Source of the DNA: Nematopogon swammerdamellus
Lineage: Eukaryota > Arthropoda > Insecta > Lepidoptera > Adelidae
Length of the DNA: 64,000 nt
Assembly: GCA_946902875.1 (NCBI GenBank)
Contig: OX336345.1
Span: 17,329,395-17,393,394, forward strand
Reading direction: 5' to 3'
The translations under genes were made by a program, and so were the position numbers. Of the stretch, positions 33,746 through 43,463 are shown in pieces. How positions within the stretch are numbered: position 1 is the first letter of the stretch; every line of letters starts with the position of its first letter. The notes under the pieces were generated by a model, which saw only the letters and a program-made list of their open reading frames with translations, did not search any database and was not told the origin of the DNA.

Positions 33746-34044
33746 TGACGGACGATGATGGTGCGATATATTTGCGAATTTGAAAATTGTTATTTGTAAT
33801 ATTATTTCAAATAGTTTATACTGAACGAATATTATTGTTTGAATGCAAAAAAATTATTGAAAAATTAAACCAGACTGTTGTTTTAATATTTTTGAAAAGT
33901 TGTACTAATATAATCAGTGATAGGAATAAGTAGGGCTTATTTACCTAAACTTCGAGGAACAGAGTAAAAGATTGGAGACTTCCTTACGACAATCTTTTTT
34001 TCCGGTTTGATAATGTTCATGGTGTTTTAATTTCGCGATTTAAA

Positions 34045-35755
34045 AAAAGTGGCCGCCATTTCGAACTTTTTAGTTACTGGACCAATTGCTTTCAAAATCG
34101 ATACCTGGGTGTCTGTGTGGGCTGATGGGCTCTGAATACGAATCAGTTGTCAAAATTTAAAAAAATTGGCCGCCATTTTGAACTTTTTAGGTACTGGACC
34201 GATTGCTTTCAAAATCGATAACTGGGTGTCTGTGTGGGTTTTGAATACGAATCCGCTGTCAAAATTTAAAAAAATTGGCCGCCATTTTGAACTTTTTAGT
34301 TACTGGACCGATTACTTTCAAAATCGATATCTGGGTGTCTGTGTGGGCTCTGAATACGAATCCGTTGTCAAAATTTAAAAAAATTGGCCGCCATTTTGAA
34401 CTTTTTAGTTACTCGACCGATTGCTTTCAAAATCGATATCTGGGTGTCTGTGTGGGCTCTGAATACGAATCCGTTGTCAGAATTTAAAAAAAAGTGGCCG
34501 CCATTCTGAACTTTTTAGTTACTGGACCATTTGCTTTCAAAATCGATATCTGGGTGTCTGTGTGGGCTCTGAATATGAATCCGTTGTCAGAATTTAAAAA
34601 AAGTGGCCGTCATTTCGAACTTTTTAGTTACTGGACCAATTGCTTTCAAAATCGATACCTGGGTGTCTGTGTGGGCTCTGAATATGAATCCGTTGTCAAA
34701 ATTTAAAAAAATTGGCCGCCATTTTGAACTTTTTAGGTACTGGACCGATTGCTTTCAAAATCGATAACTGGGTGTCTGTGTGGGCTCTGAATAAGAATCC
34801 GCTGTCAAAATTTAAAAAAATTGGCCGCCATTTTGAACTTTTTAGTTACTGGACCGATTGCTTTCAAAATCGATATCTGGGTGTCTGTGTGGGCTCTGAA
34901 TACGAATCCGTTGTCAGAATTTAAAAAAAATGGCCGCCATTCTGAACTTTTTAGTTACTGGACCGATTGCTTTCAAAATCGATATCTGGGTGTCTATGTG
35001 GGCTCTGAATACGAATCCGTTGTCAAAATTTAAAAAAATTGGCCGCAATTTTGAACTTTTTAGTTACTGGACCGATTGCTTTCAAAATCGATATCTGGGT
35101 GTCTGTGTGGGCTCTGAATACGAATCCGTTGTCAAAAATTTAAAAAAAGTGGCCGCTATTTTGTACTTTTTAGTTACTGGACCGATTGCTTTCAAAATCG
35201 ATATCTGGGTGTCTGTGTGGGCTCTGAATACGAATCCGTTGTCAGAATTTAAAAAAAAAAGGCCGCCATTTTGATCTTTTTAGTTACTGGACCGATTGCT
35301 TTCAAAATCGGTATCTGGCTGGGTGTCTGTGTGGGCTCTGAATACGAATCCGTTATCAGAATTTAAAAAAAGTGGCCGCCATTTTGAACTTTTTAGTTAC
35401 TGGACCGATTGCTTTCAAAATCGATATCTGGGTGTCTGTGTGGGCTCTGAATACGAATCCGTTGTCAGAATTAAAAAAAAGTGGCCGCCATTTTTAACTT
35501 TTTAGTTACTGGACCGATTGCTTTCAAAATTGATATCTGGGTGTCTGTGTGGGCTCTGAATACGAATCTGTAGTCAAATAAAAAAAAAAGTGGCCGCCAT
35601 TTTGAACTTTTTAGTTACTGGACCGATTGCTTTCAAAATCGATATCTGGGTGTCTGTGTGGGCTCTGAATACGAATCCGTTGTCAAAATTTAAAAAAAGT
35701 GGCCGCCATTTTGAACTTATTAGTTACTGGACCGATTAATTTCAAAAACGATATC
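34045..35755 (+). repeat. 109-bp satellite array, forward, about 16 copies
   Basis: Same unit as array A. Frequent variants are AAAAAAATTGGCCGCC and TTGTCAGAATTTAAA. A 9-base insertion (GGGCTGATGGGCTC) marks the unit at 34120. A second local variation, GTATCTGGCTGGGTG, is at 35311. Confidence 0.9.
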
Positions 35756-35795
35756 CTGTAATAGCAATATGTAGTGAACATTAAAAAAATATGAT

Positions 35796-37160
35796 ATCGA
35801 TTTTGAAAGCAATCGGTCCGGGAACTAAAAAGATCAAAATGACGGCCCCTTTTTTAAAATTTGACTACAGATTCGTATTCAGTGCCCACACAGACACCCA
35901 GATATCTATTTCGAAAACAATCGGTCCAGTAACTAAAAGTTCAAAATGGCGGCCCCTTTTTTAAAATTTTGACAACAGATTCGTATTCAGAGTCCACACA
36001 GACGCCCAGATATCGATTTTTAAAGCAATCGGTCCAGTAACTAAAAAGTTCAAAATGGCGGCCACTTTTTTTAATTTTGACTACAGATTAGTATTCAGAG
36101 TCCACACAGACGCCCAGATATCGATTTTGAAAGCAATCGGTCCAGTAACTAAAAAGTTCAAAATGGCGGCCACTTTTTTTTTATTTTGACAACGGATTCG
36201 TATTCAGAGCCCACACAGACACCCAGATATCGATTTTGAAAGCAATCGGTCCAGTAACTAAAAAGTTCAAAATGGCGGCCACTTTTTTTTATTTTGACTA
36301 CGGATTCGTATTCAGAGTCCACACAGACGCCCAGATATCGATTTTGAAAGCAATCGGTCCAGTAACTAAAAAGTTCAAAATGGCGGCTACTTTTTATAAA
36401 TTTTGACTACGGATTCGTATTCAGAGTCCACACAGACGCCCAGATATCGATTTTTAAAGCAATCGGTCCAGTAACTAAAAAGTTCAAATTGGCGGCCACT
36501 TTTTTTTATTTTGACTACAGATTAGTATTCAGAGTCCACACAGACGCCCAGATATCGATTTTGAAAGCAATCGGTCCAGTAACTAAAAAGTTCAAAATGG
36601 CGGCCACTTTTTTTTTATTTTGACAACGGATTCGTATTCAGAGCCCACACAGACACCCAGATATCGATTTTGAAAGCAATCGGTCCAGTAACTAAAAAGT
36701 TCAAAATGGCGGCCACTTTTTTTTATTTTGACTACGGATTCGTATTCAGAGTCCACACAGACGCCCAGATATCGATTTTGAAAGCAATCGGTCCAGTAAC
36801 TAAAAAGTTCAAAATGGCGGCTACTTTTTATAAATTTTGACTACGGATTCGTATTCAGAGTCCACACAGACGCCCAGATATCGATTTTTAAAGCAATCGG
36901 TCCAGTAACTAAAAAGTTCAAAATGGCGGCCACTTTTTTTTATTTTGACTACAGATTAGTATTCAGAGTCCACACAGACGCCCAGATATCGATTTTGAAA
37001 GCAATCGGTCCAGTAACTAAAAAGTTCAAAATGGCGGCCACTTTTTTTTTATTTTGACAACGGATTCGTATTCAGAGCCCACACAGACACCCAGATATCG
37101 ATTTTGAAAGCAATCGGTCCAGTAACTAAAAAGTTCAAAATGGCAGCCACTTTTTTATAA
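35796..37160 (-). repeat. 109-bp satellite array, reverse, about 12 copies
   Basis: Four unit variants recur in order: GACTACAGATTAGTATTC, GACAACGGATTCG, GACTACGGATTCG, and a CTACTTTTTATAAATTTTGA form. Repeats of the ATTAGTATTCAGAGTCC mark near 36087, 36529 and 36956 indicate a tetramer period of about 436 bp. Confidence 0.9.
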
Positions 37161-37354
37161 TCGCAAAATTAAACACCATGAATATTATTTTCGTACCCAG
37201 GAACAAAAATAATATTTTAATTTCGTCGTAAGGAAGTCTCCTATCTTTTATTTACTGTTAATATTCCGAGGAATATTCGTTGACTTTGACTTTCACTCTA
37301 ATAATTCACAGTACTGCCGAGGTACTGGACAATCTACGAATGAACACTGCAAGC

Positions 37355-37695
37355 AAATTAGAAAAAAAAGTACAGAGGAATTTAAACAACTTATTAGTAT
37401 TATAGCGTATTACAAAGGATTAAAAGGATTTCTGTACTACAGACAGACTACAGAGGATTTCGTAGTATTATGTGGAATATGTAATATTTGTAAAAGTACA
37501 GATTATCAGAGAGATTATTTCATTGAAAATACTATAATATTAAGGATTTTTATAAGATTTCAAAGTATTACATAGGTTTTCGAAGGATTTCATTATATTA
37601 CATTGTATTTTGCAATTTTGCCTGTATTACGACGGATTTATTCAGATTACAAGGAAATCGTACACAGTATTACAGAGTGGTAAACCCCTCGAGTT
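37355..37695. repeat. Degenerate GTATTACA / AGGATTT repeats
   Basis: Irregular recurrences of GTATTACA, GTACTACAG, AAGGATTT and GAGGATTT, ending GTAAACCCCTCGAGTTAATC. It resembles 29530-29870 on the other side of the satellite/Helitron block. Confidence 0.5.
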
Positions 37696-37724
37696 AATCA
37701 ACGCCCAGTATTAAAAATCTTACG

Positions 37725-37985
37725 AGTAGTTTCTCGAAGTCGCGAGCGCGCTGTGCCCACGCCCCCCCCCCCCCTTCCCCCCTCGCCCCCTCACCCACGG
37801 CAGGCGGAGATAAGGAAGCGGTGCGGGTACGGCGGGCGGGCGGCGGGGGAGGCCACCTGTTGCCATGGTGATTTCAACCTGATATTGGCGGAAATTACGC
37901 GAGGAACTAAGTGCGCGCTGGAAGGGCTGGTGTAAAGTAGCGCGGCAGCTGCTGCTGAGGCTTCGAATGTGTTTTTGTGCACACA
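37725..37985. other. GC- and CpG-rich block
   Basis: A C-run (about 37763-37774) and GGGTACGGCGGGCGGGCGGC mark a sharp GC peak. Frames on both strands overlap here and have low-complexity composition. It might be a CpG-rich promoter or untranslated exon. I see no splice-linked coding sequence to support this. Confidence 0.3.
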
Positions 37986-38029
37986 ATGTGTTGAATCAAA
38001 TAGATAGAAGTATAATTACGCTTACAAAA

Positions 38030-38350
38030 ATATATTTACGTCAATACAAATTGTCTTAACTGTAATTAAATTAAAATAGAAACTAAAACTACCTATCAAA
38101 TTAAAATTACCTAAACTAAAACAAAATAAACAAACTTTAAAAATAATTAGCCACACGAGAGACTACCACGATCCGGGTTGACCTACCGCCAGAGTCATAG
38201 AGCAATTCCCTCAACGGCCTCAGTTTGCTAGATAAAAAATTTCATCCAAAGAGGCCGACGAGGGGAAAGTTCCCATGACACTAGCGGCGTTACCTCGCTG
38301 CACCGCCAAGCTGATTCGTTGCAGCAGGTACGCCCGGGCCCGGCGTAAAT
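38030..38350. repeat. Unclassified dispersed repeat
   Basis: The word AACTAAAACTACCTA followed by AATTAAAATTACCTAAAC recurs at 60190-60230, next to the gypsy element. The rest (CCAGAGTCATAGAGCAATTC, CAAAGAGGCCGACGAGG, TTACCTCGCTGCACCGCCAA) has no second copy in the window. Confidence 0.45.
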
Positions 38351-38351
38351 A

Positions 38352-38540
38352 AATTTTTTTTTGTCGAAATACAAATTTTTAGCTCTGGTTTATATATTTC
38401 ATCTAAACAAAAATTGAACAGTCCTTACGACAAGAAATATTTTTTGTAGAAATCGGATAAGATTTAGGGGGCTAGAAATCATAAATTGCGAAAGACGATT
38501 TTGTATGGAGAAAGATAACTTCCGTCTCGTCATAGTGTAT
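38352..38540 (-). mobile_element. Half copy of the TTAA-type MITE
   Basis: TTGTCGAAATACAAATTTTT, TTTCATCTAAACAAAAA and AAAGACGATTTTGTATGGAG, AACTTCCGTCTCGTC match the right half of 24003-24356. The left half is missing. Confidence 0.6.
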
Positions 38541-38699
38541 ACTGGCTTTGACGGCAGCTTCGGTTGAGGAGAAGTTTTGCTATAAACCGAAAAGTCAGCG
38601 ATTTGCATGTGATTTACAGGTTCAGAAATGTGTCCTGGATGTCGTATTTAAAAGTGGCAAAAAGGCTCGAATTTCATAAAAAAAATTTGATCATCGTAT

Positions 38700-38800
38700 T
38701 CTTTTTTTTTATGGAAGCTGACACAGTCGGCTACATCACCTACAACATCCGTGAGCCCATAACATCGGATGAACTAGGTGCCATGTCAGTGCTCAGAAAC
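38700..38800 (-). repeat. A-tailed SINE 3' fragment
   Basis: TTTTTTTATGGAAGCTGACA, CAGTCGGCTACATCACCTAC and GGATGAACTAGGTGCCATGT match the tail half. Confidence 0.65.
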
Positions 38801-38827
38801 TCCTTTAAAAATTACAATGCTGTGTTA

Positions 38828-39202
38828 TAAAAAAAAATATCGGTCAAGTGTGAGTGTTACTCACGCACGGAGGGTTCCGTAGATCCGCTATGCCATACCT
38901 GTCAAAAAACCATATTCGCCTATTTTTTGTCTGTAGTAGTACCTGTGGTGTCATCTATTATTTAGTAGCGTGATAGGTACTAATCGATTCTTAGCACGTT
39001 TCTTGTATGGGGACCCCTAATTTTTCACTTTGAGCTTATTTAATTAATTTTTTATATATCCACCATAAATACATATTCTGTGAAAATTTCAACGGGCTAC
39101 TTATTACGGTTCACAAGATACGGCACTCGGACGGACGGACGGACAAATATACAGATGACCTATGCTAAGTAATAAGCTTAATTATGCATACGGAACCCTA
39201 AA
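38828..39202 (+). repeat. R2 repeat copy
   Basis: It starts AAAAAAATATCGGTCAAGTG, GAGTGTTACTCACGCACGGA, GGGTTCCGTAG; contains TTTCTTGTATGGGGACCC, CTGTGAAAATTTCAACGGGC and the GGACGGACGGACGGAC run; and ends ACGGAACCCTAAAAAG. Confidence 0.7.
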
Positions 39203-39289
39203 AAGATTTACGTAGAGTCTGCGCCAGTAGGGTGTCTCAAAGTTTCGGGCCAAAAGTATTGCCCATTCTCATGAGCACTCTCCCGGTTG

Positions 39290-39545
39290 GCAGACAAATT
39301 TTTTTTAATAATGTGTATCCTTCCTTACCTTTAATAAAATCCAACGTCTGCTTTCTGTCTGTCTGTATGTCTGTCCGCTTATAACTCGAGAACCACTGAA
39401 CTGATTTTAATAAAAAAAATCTACGGATAGCTTGATTCTTCCCATCAACTATAGGTTACTTACTATCATGGTAAATGGCTTATGAGGTTAGCAGAGAAGT
39501 CAAATATGAGAGCGGGCGGAGCCGCGGGCATCAACCATAAAAACG
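39290..39545 (+). mobile_element. Helitron-like fragment
   Basis: TCTGTCTGTCTGTATGTCTG, CGCTTATAACTCGAGAACCA, CTGAACTGATTTTAAT and the closing GAGAGCGGGCGGAGCCGCGG GC follow the order of lepidopteran Helitron interiors and 3' ends. The terminal CTAG is absent. Confidence 0.5.
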
Positions 39546-39597
39546 AACCGTCTTGGAATGTATTACAGTAACACGGCCCTGATTGCATCCTTAGCTA

Positions 39598-39810
39598 CAG
39601 TCCGCGCGCGAGCTCCGAGGAATCGGTATTTGTGGAAATTAATTTATTATAGAATTTGTATAGAATTTTAATATTATACATGTGTATAATATTACTCGCC
39701 TAGTATAGTATAATCATCACAAAATGTGAATCTCCATAAAAATTCTATACAAATTCTATAATAAATTAATTTCCACAAATACCGATTCCTCGGAGCTCGC
39801 GCGCGGACTG
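39598..39810. mobile_element. Tc1/mariner-type MITE with perfect arms
   Basis: The arms begin CAGTCCGCGCGCGAGCTCCG and are perfect reverse complements. Counting the paired TA target bases at the ends, they span 39597-39669 and 39739-39811 (73 bp). TA flanks both sides (39596-39597, 39811-39812). The AT-rich centre has a further palindrome ATATTATACATGTGTATAAT. It is 213 bp and non-coding. Confidence 0.85.
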
Positions 39811-39812
39811 TA

Positions 39813-40211
39813 AGAACAAAGCGACAAAATGACGTCATGCAACCGTAATGTCTTCTAACACTATCAGCGTTTGTAGCGCTTACACAGCGAACCTATTTAA
39901 ACGCTCGAAAAGCGGAGGAGTAACTGGAGAAAGACAAGCGCTTAGAGCGAAGGTACTCCCCTTGCTTTGACAATTAGAGCACAGGGGCGTAAGAAAGCTA
40001 AATGAGAAATTCTCGAGTTAGCGGTTTGTTGTCTCATTCTGCCAGATAAGGTTCTTTGGTCTTCCTCTGTAAATTGATGTACATATACCTACAAATATTA
40101 AAATTGTTATTACAATTTTGGTATGTATAATTTTTTATTGCACAATATTTTTAAACAAACAAACATAGACAGATACCTACCACACGTTGTATCCTGAGCT
40201 GACAAATGAAA
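39813..40211. other. Unassigned sequence
   Basis: No gene or named repeat is seen. Confidence 0.35.
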
Positions 40212-40302
40212 TGAAGGGAAGCACTGACATGGCACCTAGTTCACCCGGTGCTATGGGCTGACATCTCGGATGTAGCCAACCCTGTCAGTTACGATAAAAA
40301 AA
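40212..40302 (+). repeat. A-tailed SINE 3' fragment
   Basis: GAAGGGAAGCACTGACATGG, TTCACCCGGTGCTATGGGCT and AGCCAACCCTGTCAGTTACG, then an A-run. The copy is 5'-truncated. Confidence 0.65.
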
Positions 40303-40304
40303 GG

Positions 40305-40504
40305 GGTACGCTGAGTTGTGGTAAGTAGTGTTGTGTTGCAAGGATTCTATGTAGTTAGTGTTGCAAGGTAAATTACAGCACAACACCGACGACCACGTTT
40401 CGCAAAGTATCAAACAGCAAGTAAGGAATGAAGACCCTCCTGCTGCATTACTCGATTGAACTAGCCTGTCGCCCTTTAGCACGGCATTTTATCCTTTTCC
40501 CTTA
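40305..40504 (-). repeat. CACAACACCGA composite repeat fragment
   Basis: TACAGCACAACACCGACGAC, CACGTTTCGCAAAGTAT, TCCTGCTGCATTACTC and CTAGCCTGTCGCCCTTTAGC are the reverse complement of the blocks in 6440-6640. Confidence 0.6.
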
Positions 40505-40640
40505 GCCTGCCTGTACTAGTCCAGTATAGCCAGCAATCCAAGGAAGTCGTATAGCACCTACCTTCGATATTGGCTGATCGGAGCATGCGCTTTGGCCCCT
40601 CCGACTCAGCCACCCATTACATAAAAAAAACATAATACTT
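40505..40640 (-). repeat. Dispersed repeat R4, fragment
   Basis: AGTCCAGTATAGCCAGCAAT, CACCTACCTTCGATATTGGC and TGGCCCCTCCGACTCAGCC are the reverse of the R4 copy at 58345-58590. Confidence 0.65.
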
Positions 40641-40714
40641 ACGGATCTGTTACATTCAGCGACAATTTATTGGTCTTTCGAAACGATTGAGATTTTTTAA
40701 TAATAGTCTTAGTT

Positions 40715-40900
40715 ATTAACCGACTTCCCAAAAGGAGGGGCTTCTCAATTTGACTGTATGTTTTAATTATTATTTTTTTTTATGTTTGTTACGCGATTAC
40801 TCCGTCAATTGTGGGCCGATTTTGAAAACAAACGCTACCTAAAATTTCTACATCAACTGCTATAATCACGATGATGTACGCCCATTAAACACTCTTCCTG
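40715..40900 (+). repeat. CCGACTTCCCAAAAGGAGG repeat
   Basis: AACCGACTTCCCAAAAGGAG, GGCTTCTCAATTTGACTGTA and ATGTTTGTTACGCGATTACT have the look of a widely dispersed lepidopteran repeat. There is no second copy in this window, so the call rests on general familiarity. Confidence 0.4.
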
Positions 40901-41059
40901 TCAGAAGTAGGTGCCTTAACCAGTGCGGCATATTATCAGTTTTTTTTTTTCGGAAACTCAACGGAATCGAACCCCGGTTCACAATTCTCAAATATATAAT
41001 CTTCCACTTCAGCCGAGAGCAAATGGTGAGGCGAGATTGTTGTTGTCTAACGAGCAGCG

Positions 41060-41200
41060 CAAGTTGGAAGTTTGCTAGGGGGCGGCAGGAGTCGAGGGGT
41101 GGCGGCCGGTGCGGCGGGAGCGGGGGTGGTAAAGTGGTTAAAATTTGCGGGCGCGACTGGTAACACCTGCACGGGCCTCCGAACGAGCTGGGGTGACCAC
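41060..41200. other. GC-rich block
   Basis: CGGCCGGTGCGGCGGGAGCG and neighbouring sequence form a GC peak in AT-rich surroundings. The long frame crossing it (from 41072) continues into a SINE and is not credible. Confidence 0.3.
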
Positions 41201-41334
41201 AATTCTAGACAAAGATTTTTAGAGGTGTATTTTACGGTATTGAGTGAAATAATGTTTGGGATGAGTAGATGTAATCAAATCAAAATATTACTTATTGCCT
41301 CGGAGTCGAACTATCACATGACCTATTTTTTTAT

Positions 41335-41655
41335 TTGTTTTATGGAAACTGACACTGTTGGCTACATCACCTACAACATCCGTGATGTCAGCCCATAACA
41401 CCGGGTGAACTTGGTGCCACGTCAGTGCTTCCCTTCGGTCGTGCCGGCTACACTGAACTGGACGGAAAACACAAACTATTTACATAGCCGTTTCGACCTA
41501 CCTTTCATTCAGTGCGGTGGTACCAACCCGGGCGGGTTAAACCCTACCACCTAGTAAAATAAGAAGGGAGTCATATCCCTTAGTCGCCTTTTACGACATA
41601 CACGGGGAGAGATGCAGTGGGGCTATTCTTTTAAAGTACCGGCCCCACACGGTAC
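41335..41655 (-). repeat. A-tailed SINE, full copy
   Basis: Complete tail, body and GTGTGGGGCCGG head (as CCGGCCCCACACGGTAC at the right end). It is among the least diverged copies and is useful as a reference with 42550-42873, which lies in the opposite orientation 0.9 kb away. Confidence 0.85.
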
Positions 41656-41665
41656 AATTAACCTA

Positions 41666-42360
41666 ACTTCCGGCGCCATACCGAGGGCAAGGCCAAGTTG
41701 GCTTCTAAAAAGCTGGGCGTGCTACTCATATGGTGCGACAGTACTTCGCGCCGGGAAAAAGGCTGCTTGTGTATAAATCGTAGATTAGCTCCTGCTTGCA
41801 GTACTGCTCGCACTTGTGAGATGACTCACCTAAATAGCAGTTTGCGTCTCTGGACTCGATCCAGCGTCGAGCCGTGAGACTAGTGGGTGACCCCGAGGTG
41901 TCTCGCGAACTAGAACCACTGCAACTTCGTAGGGATGATGGCGCCCTAAGTGTGTTATTTCTTGGGGATTTATTACTTGTGTGTTATTACTTATTCCATG
42001 GGGAGTACTCGGGGCAGCCATTTGACGCGATCCCACCGTCCCCTTTCCACCCCGCACAACTCGCACTGGGCAGGGATCGCATCCCTACACGTTGGACTTA
42101 GAGTGGATGCATACCAATCGGTTCTGCAGATCTCACAGAACTGGTAAACCCTGGAACGCTCTCTCCGCCCACATATTTCCCCCCAAGTACAGACTCGGTT
42201 CCTCCAAAAGGGACGTCAAAGATGTCAGGCCGGCATGGCAATCGCAACCCCCGCGTGCGACCGAATGTCCATGGGCGTCGTTAGATACCTTAAGTGTGGC
42301 AAGGCGCCACATGTCGCGCCTTCTCAAAAAAAAAATCGTGTTCAGTGATGTCATTCACTA
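41666..42360 (+). pseudogene. Decayed LINE reverse-transcriptase tail and 3' UTR
   Basis: Translation in shifting frames gives the typical C-terminal tail of jockey-type LINE polymerases: LDSIQRRAVRLVGDPEVS RELEPLQLRRD at about 41850-41935, then a HGEYSGQPFDAIPPSPFHPA segment, and a degenerate region to about 42220. Frameshifts and stops are frequent. The 3' part (ACCGAATGTCCATGGGCGTC and GGCGCCACATGTCGCGCC) is a conserved untranslated end also found at 18935, 46940 and 50790. The catalytic RT and endonuclease domains are absent. Confidence 0.7.
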
Positions 42361-42549
42361 ATCAAATTCGTAAAAGTGATTTGAGAAATAAAGTCTATTG
42401 GATTTTAGATTTTATTAAATTAATATGGGCACCCTAGCGTACAGCTAAAACTTTTCTCCGAATGTTATTATAGGAGAAATCGTTTTCTAGAGCACAACAA
42501 GAATGATATGACCCGCTTTATTAAGGCAAACGTTTAAATGTAATGACTA
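42361..42549. other. Unassigned sequence
   Basis: Short AT-rich gap between the LINE remnant and the SINE. Confidence 0.35.
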
Positions 42550-42885
42550 AATGTACCGTGTGGGGCCGGTACTTTAAAAGAATAGCCCCACTGCATCTCT
42601 CCCCGTGTATGTCGTAAAAGGCGACTAAGGGATATGACTCCCTTCTTATATTACTAGGTGGTAGGGTTTAACCCGCCCGGGTTGGTACCACCGCACTGAA
42701 TGAAAGGTCGGTCGAAACGGCTATGTAAATAGTTTGTGTTTTCCGTCCAGTTCAGTGTAGCCGGCACGACCGAAGGGAAGCACTGACGTGGCACCAAGTT
42801 CACCCGGTGTTATGGGCTGACATCACGGATGTTGTAGGTGATGGTAGCCAACCGTGTCAGTTTCCATAAAAAAAAAAAAATATAT
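42550..42885 (+). repeat. A-tailed SINE, full copy
   Basis: Head TACCGTGTGGGGCCGGTACT, body GGTTTAACCCGCCCGGGTTG and CACCGCACTGAATGAAAGGT, tail CGGATGTTGTAGGTGATGG, AGCCAACCGTGTCAGTTTCC, then an A-run of 13 or more. It is close to the reverse complement of 41335-41655. Confidence 0.85.
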
Positions 42886-43145
42886 ATAAATGATTGTATT
42901 CTATGTAATTGTCGGTGATTGTACATCACAAGATGCTATGGTTGGACTCTGATCAGACACAAGTCGGGTACTCGGTAATGTACTGTAAGTAAAGTTGTAT
43001 TCGGTGCCCAAACTGAATGTTGTTTGTTACTCAATCATTGTGTATTTGGTTGTTTCTCGATCAATTTATCTGAACGTATCGGTTCAGGTGAAGGTCAAAA
43101 TGAAGGGCAAACGACTTTACTAAATTTTTGCTTCGAATCATCAAC

Positions 43146-43440
43146 AACCTAGACAGCTCGGTGACTGTGCGTGCATCGTCGTTCACTCATCGAAGTTAAG
43201 CACACCGGGCTCGGTCGGACTTTTCATGACTGTACGTTGAGGCTGGCTGTGGTTCGGATTTCACATAAAACTCTAGATCCCTTCTCTTATCTTACTAGGT
43301 GGTAGGTATTAACCCATCCGGATTAGTACCACCGCACTGAATGGAGATCGGTCGAAGCGGATATGAAAATAGTTCGTGCTTTCCCAGTTCATTGTACAAT
43401 TGTACAATTCATTGTAGCTGACACCACCAATGTGCAGCAC
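43146..43440 (+). repeat. SINE with 5S-rRNA-like head
   Basis: The head holds CATCGAAGTTAAGCACACCG and GGCTCGGTCGG, which matches the box-A region of 5S rRNA genes, then GTGGTTCGGATTTCAC (B-box-like). The body (CTTACTAGGTGGTAGGTATT, GGATTAGTACCACCGCACTG, GGTCGAAGCGG) is that of the A-tailed SINE. It ends without an A-tail, in a TTGTACAATTCATTGTA repeat. Confidence 0.65.
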
Positions 43441-43463
43441 TGCAAACATTTAGATACCATTCA

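Larger units (their letters stand above)
33746..37260. mobile_element. Fold-back satellite element B (inverted relative to A)
   Basis: It begins GTCTGACGGACGATGATGGT, the inverse of the right end of element A, then CAGTGATAGGAATAAGTAGG and AGACTTCCTTACGACAATC. The two 109-bp arrays flank a centre at 35750-35795 (AATATGTAGTGAACATTAAA), whose reverse complement matches the centre of A. The right end is altered: GAACAAAAATAATATTTTAA precedes GTCGTAAGGAAGTCTCC, after which similarity is lost near 37265. Confidence 0.8.

Noticed and set aside
25430..37160. Dozens of 66- to 164-residue frames with repeated FKIDIWVSVWALNT-type peptides
   Set aside because: They are translations of the 109-bp satellite. 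The unit is not a multiple of three, so frames change every unit, occur on both strands, and end at random stops.
37720..37986. Proline/glycine-rich protein in the GC-rich block
   Set aside because: Frames on both strands overlap in low-complexity sequence. Composition alone explains them.
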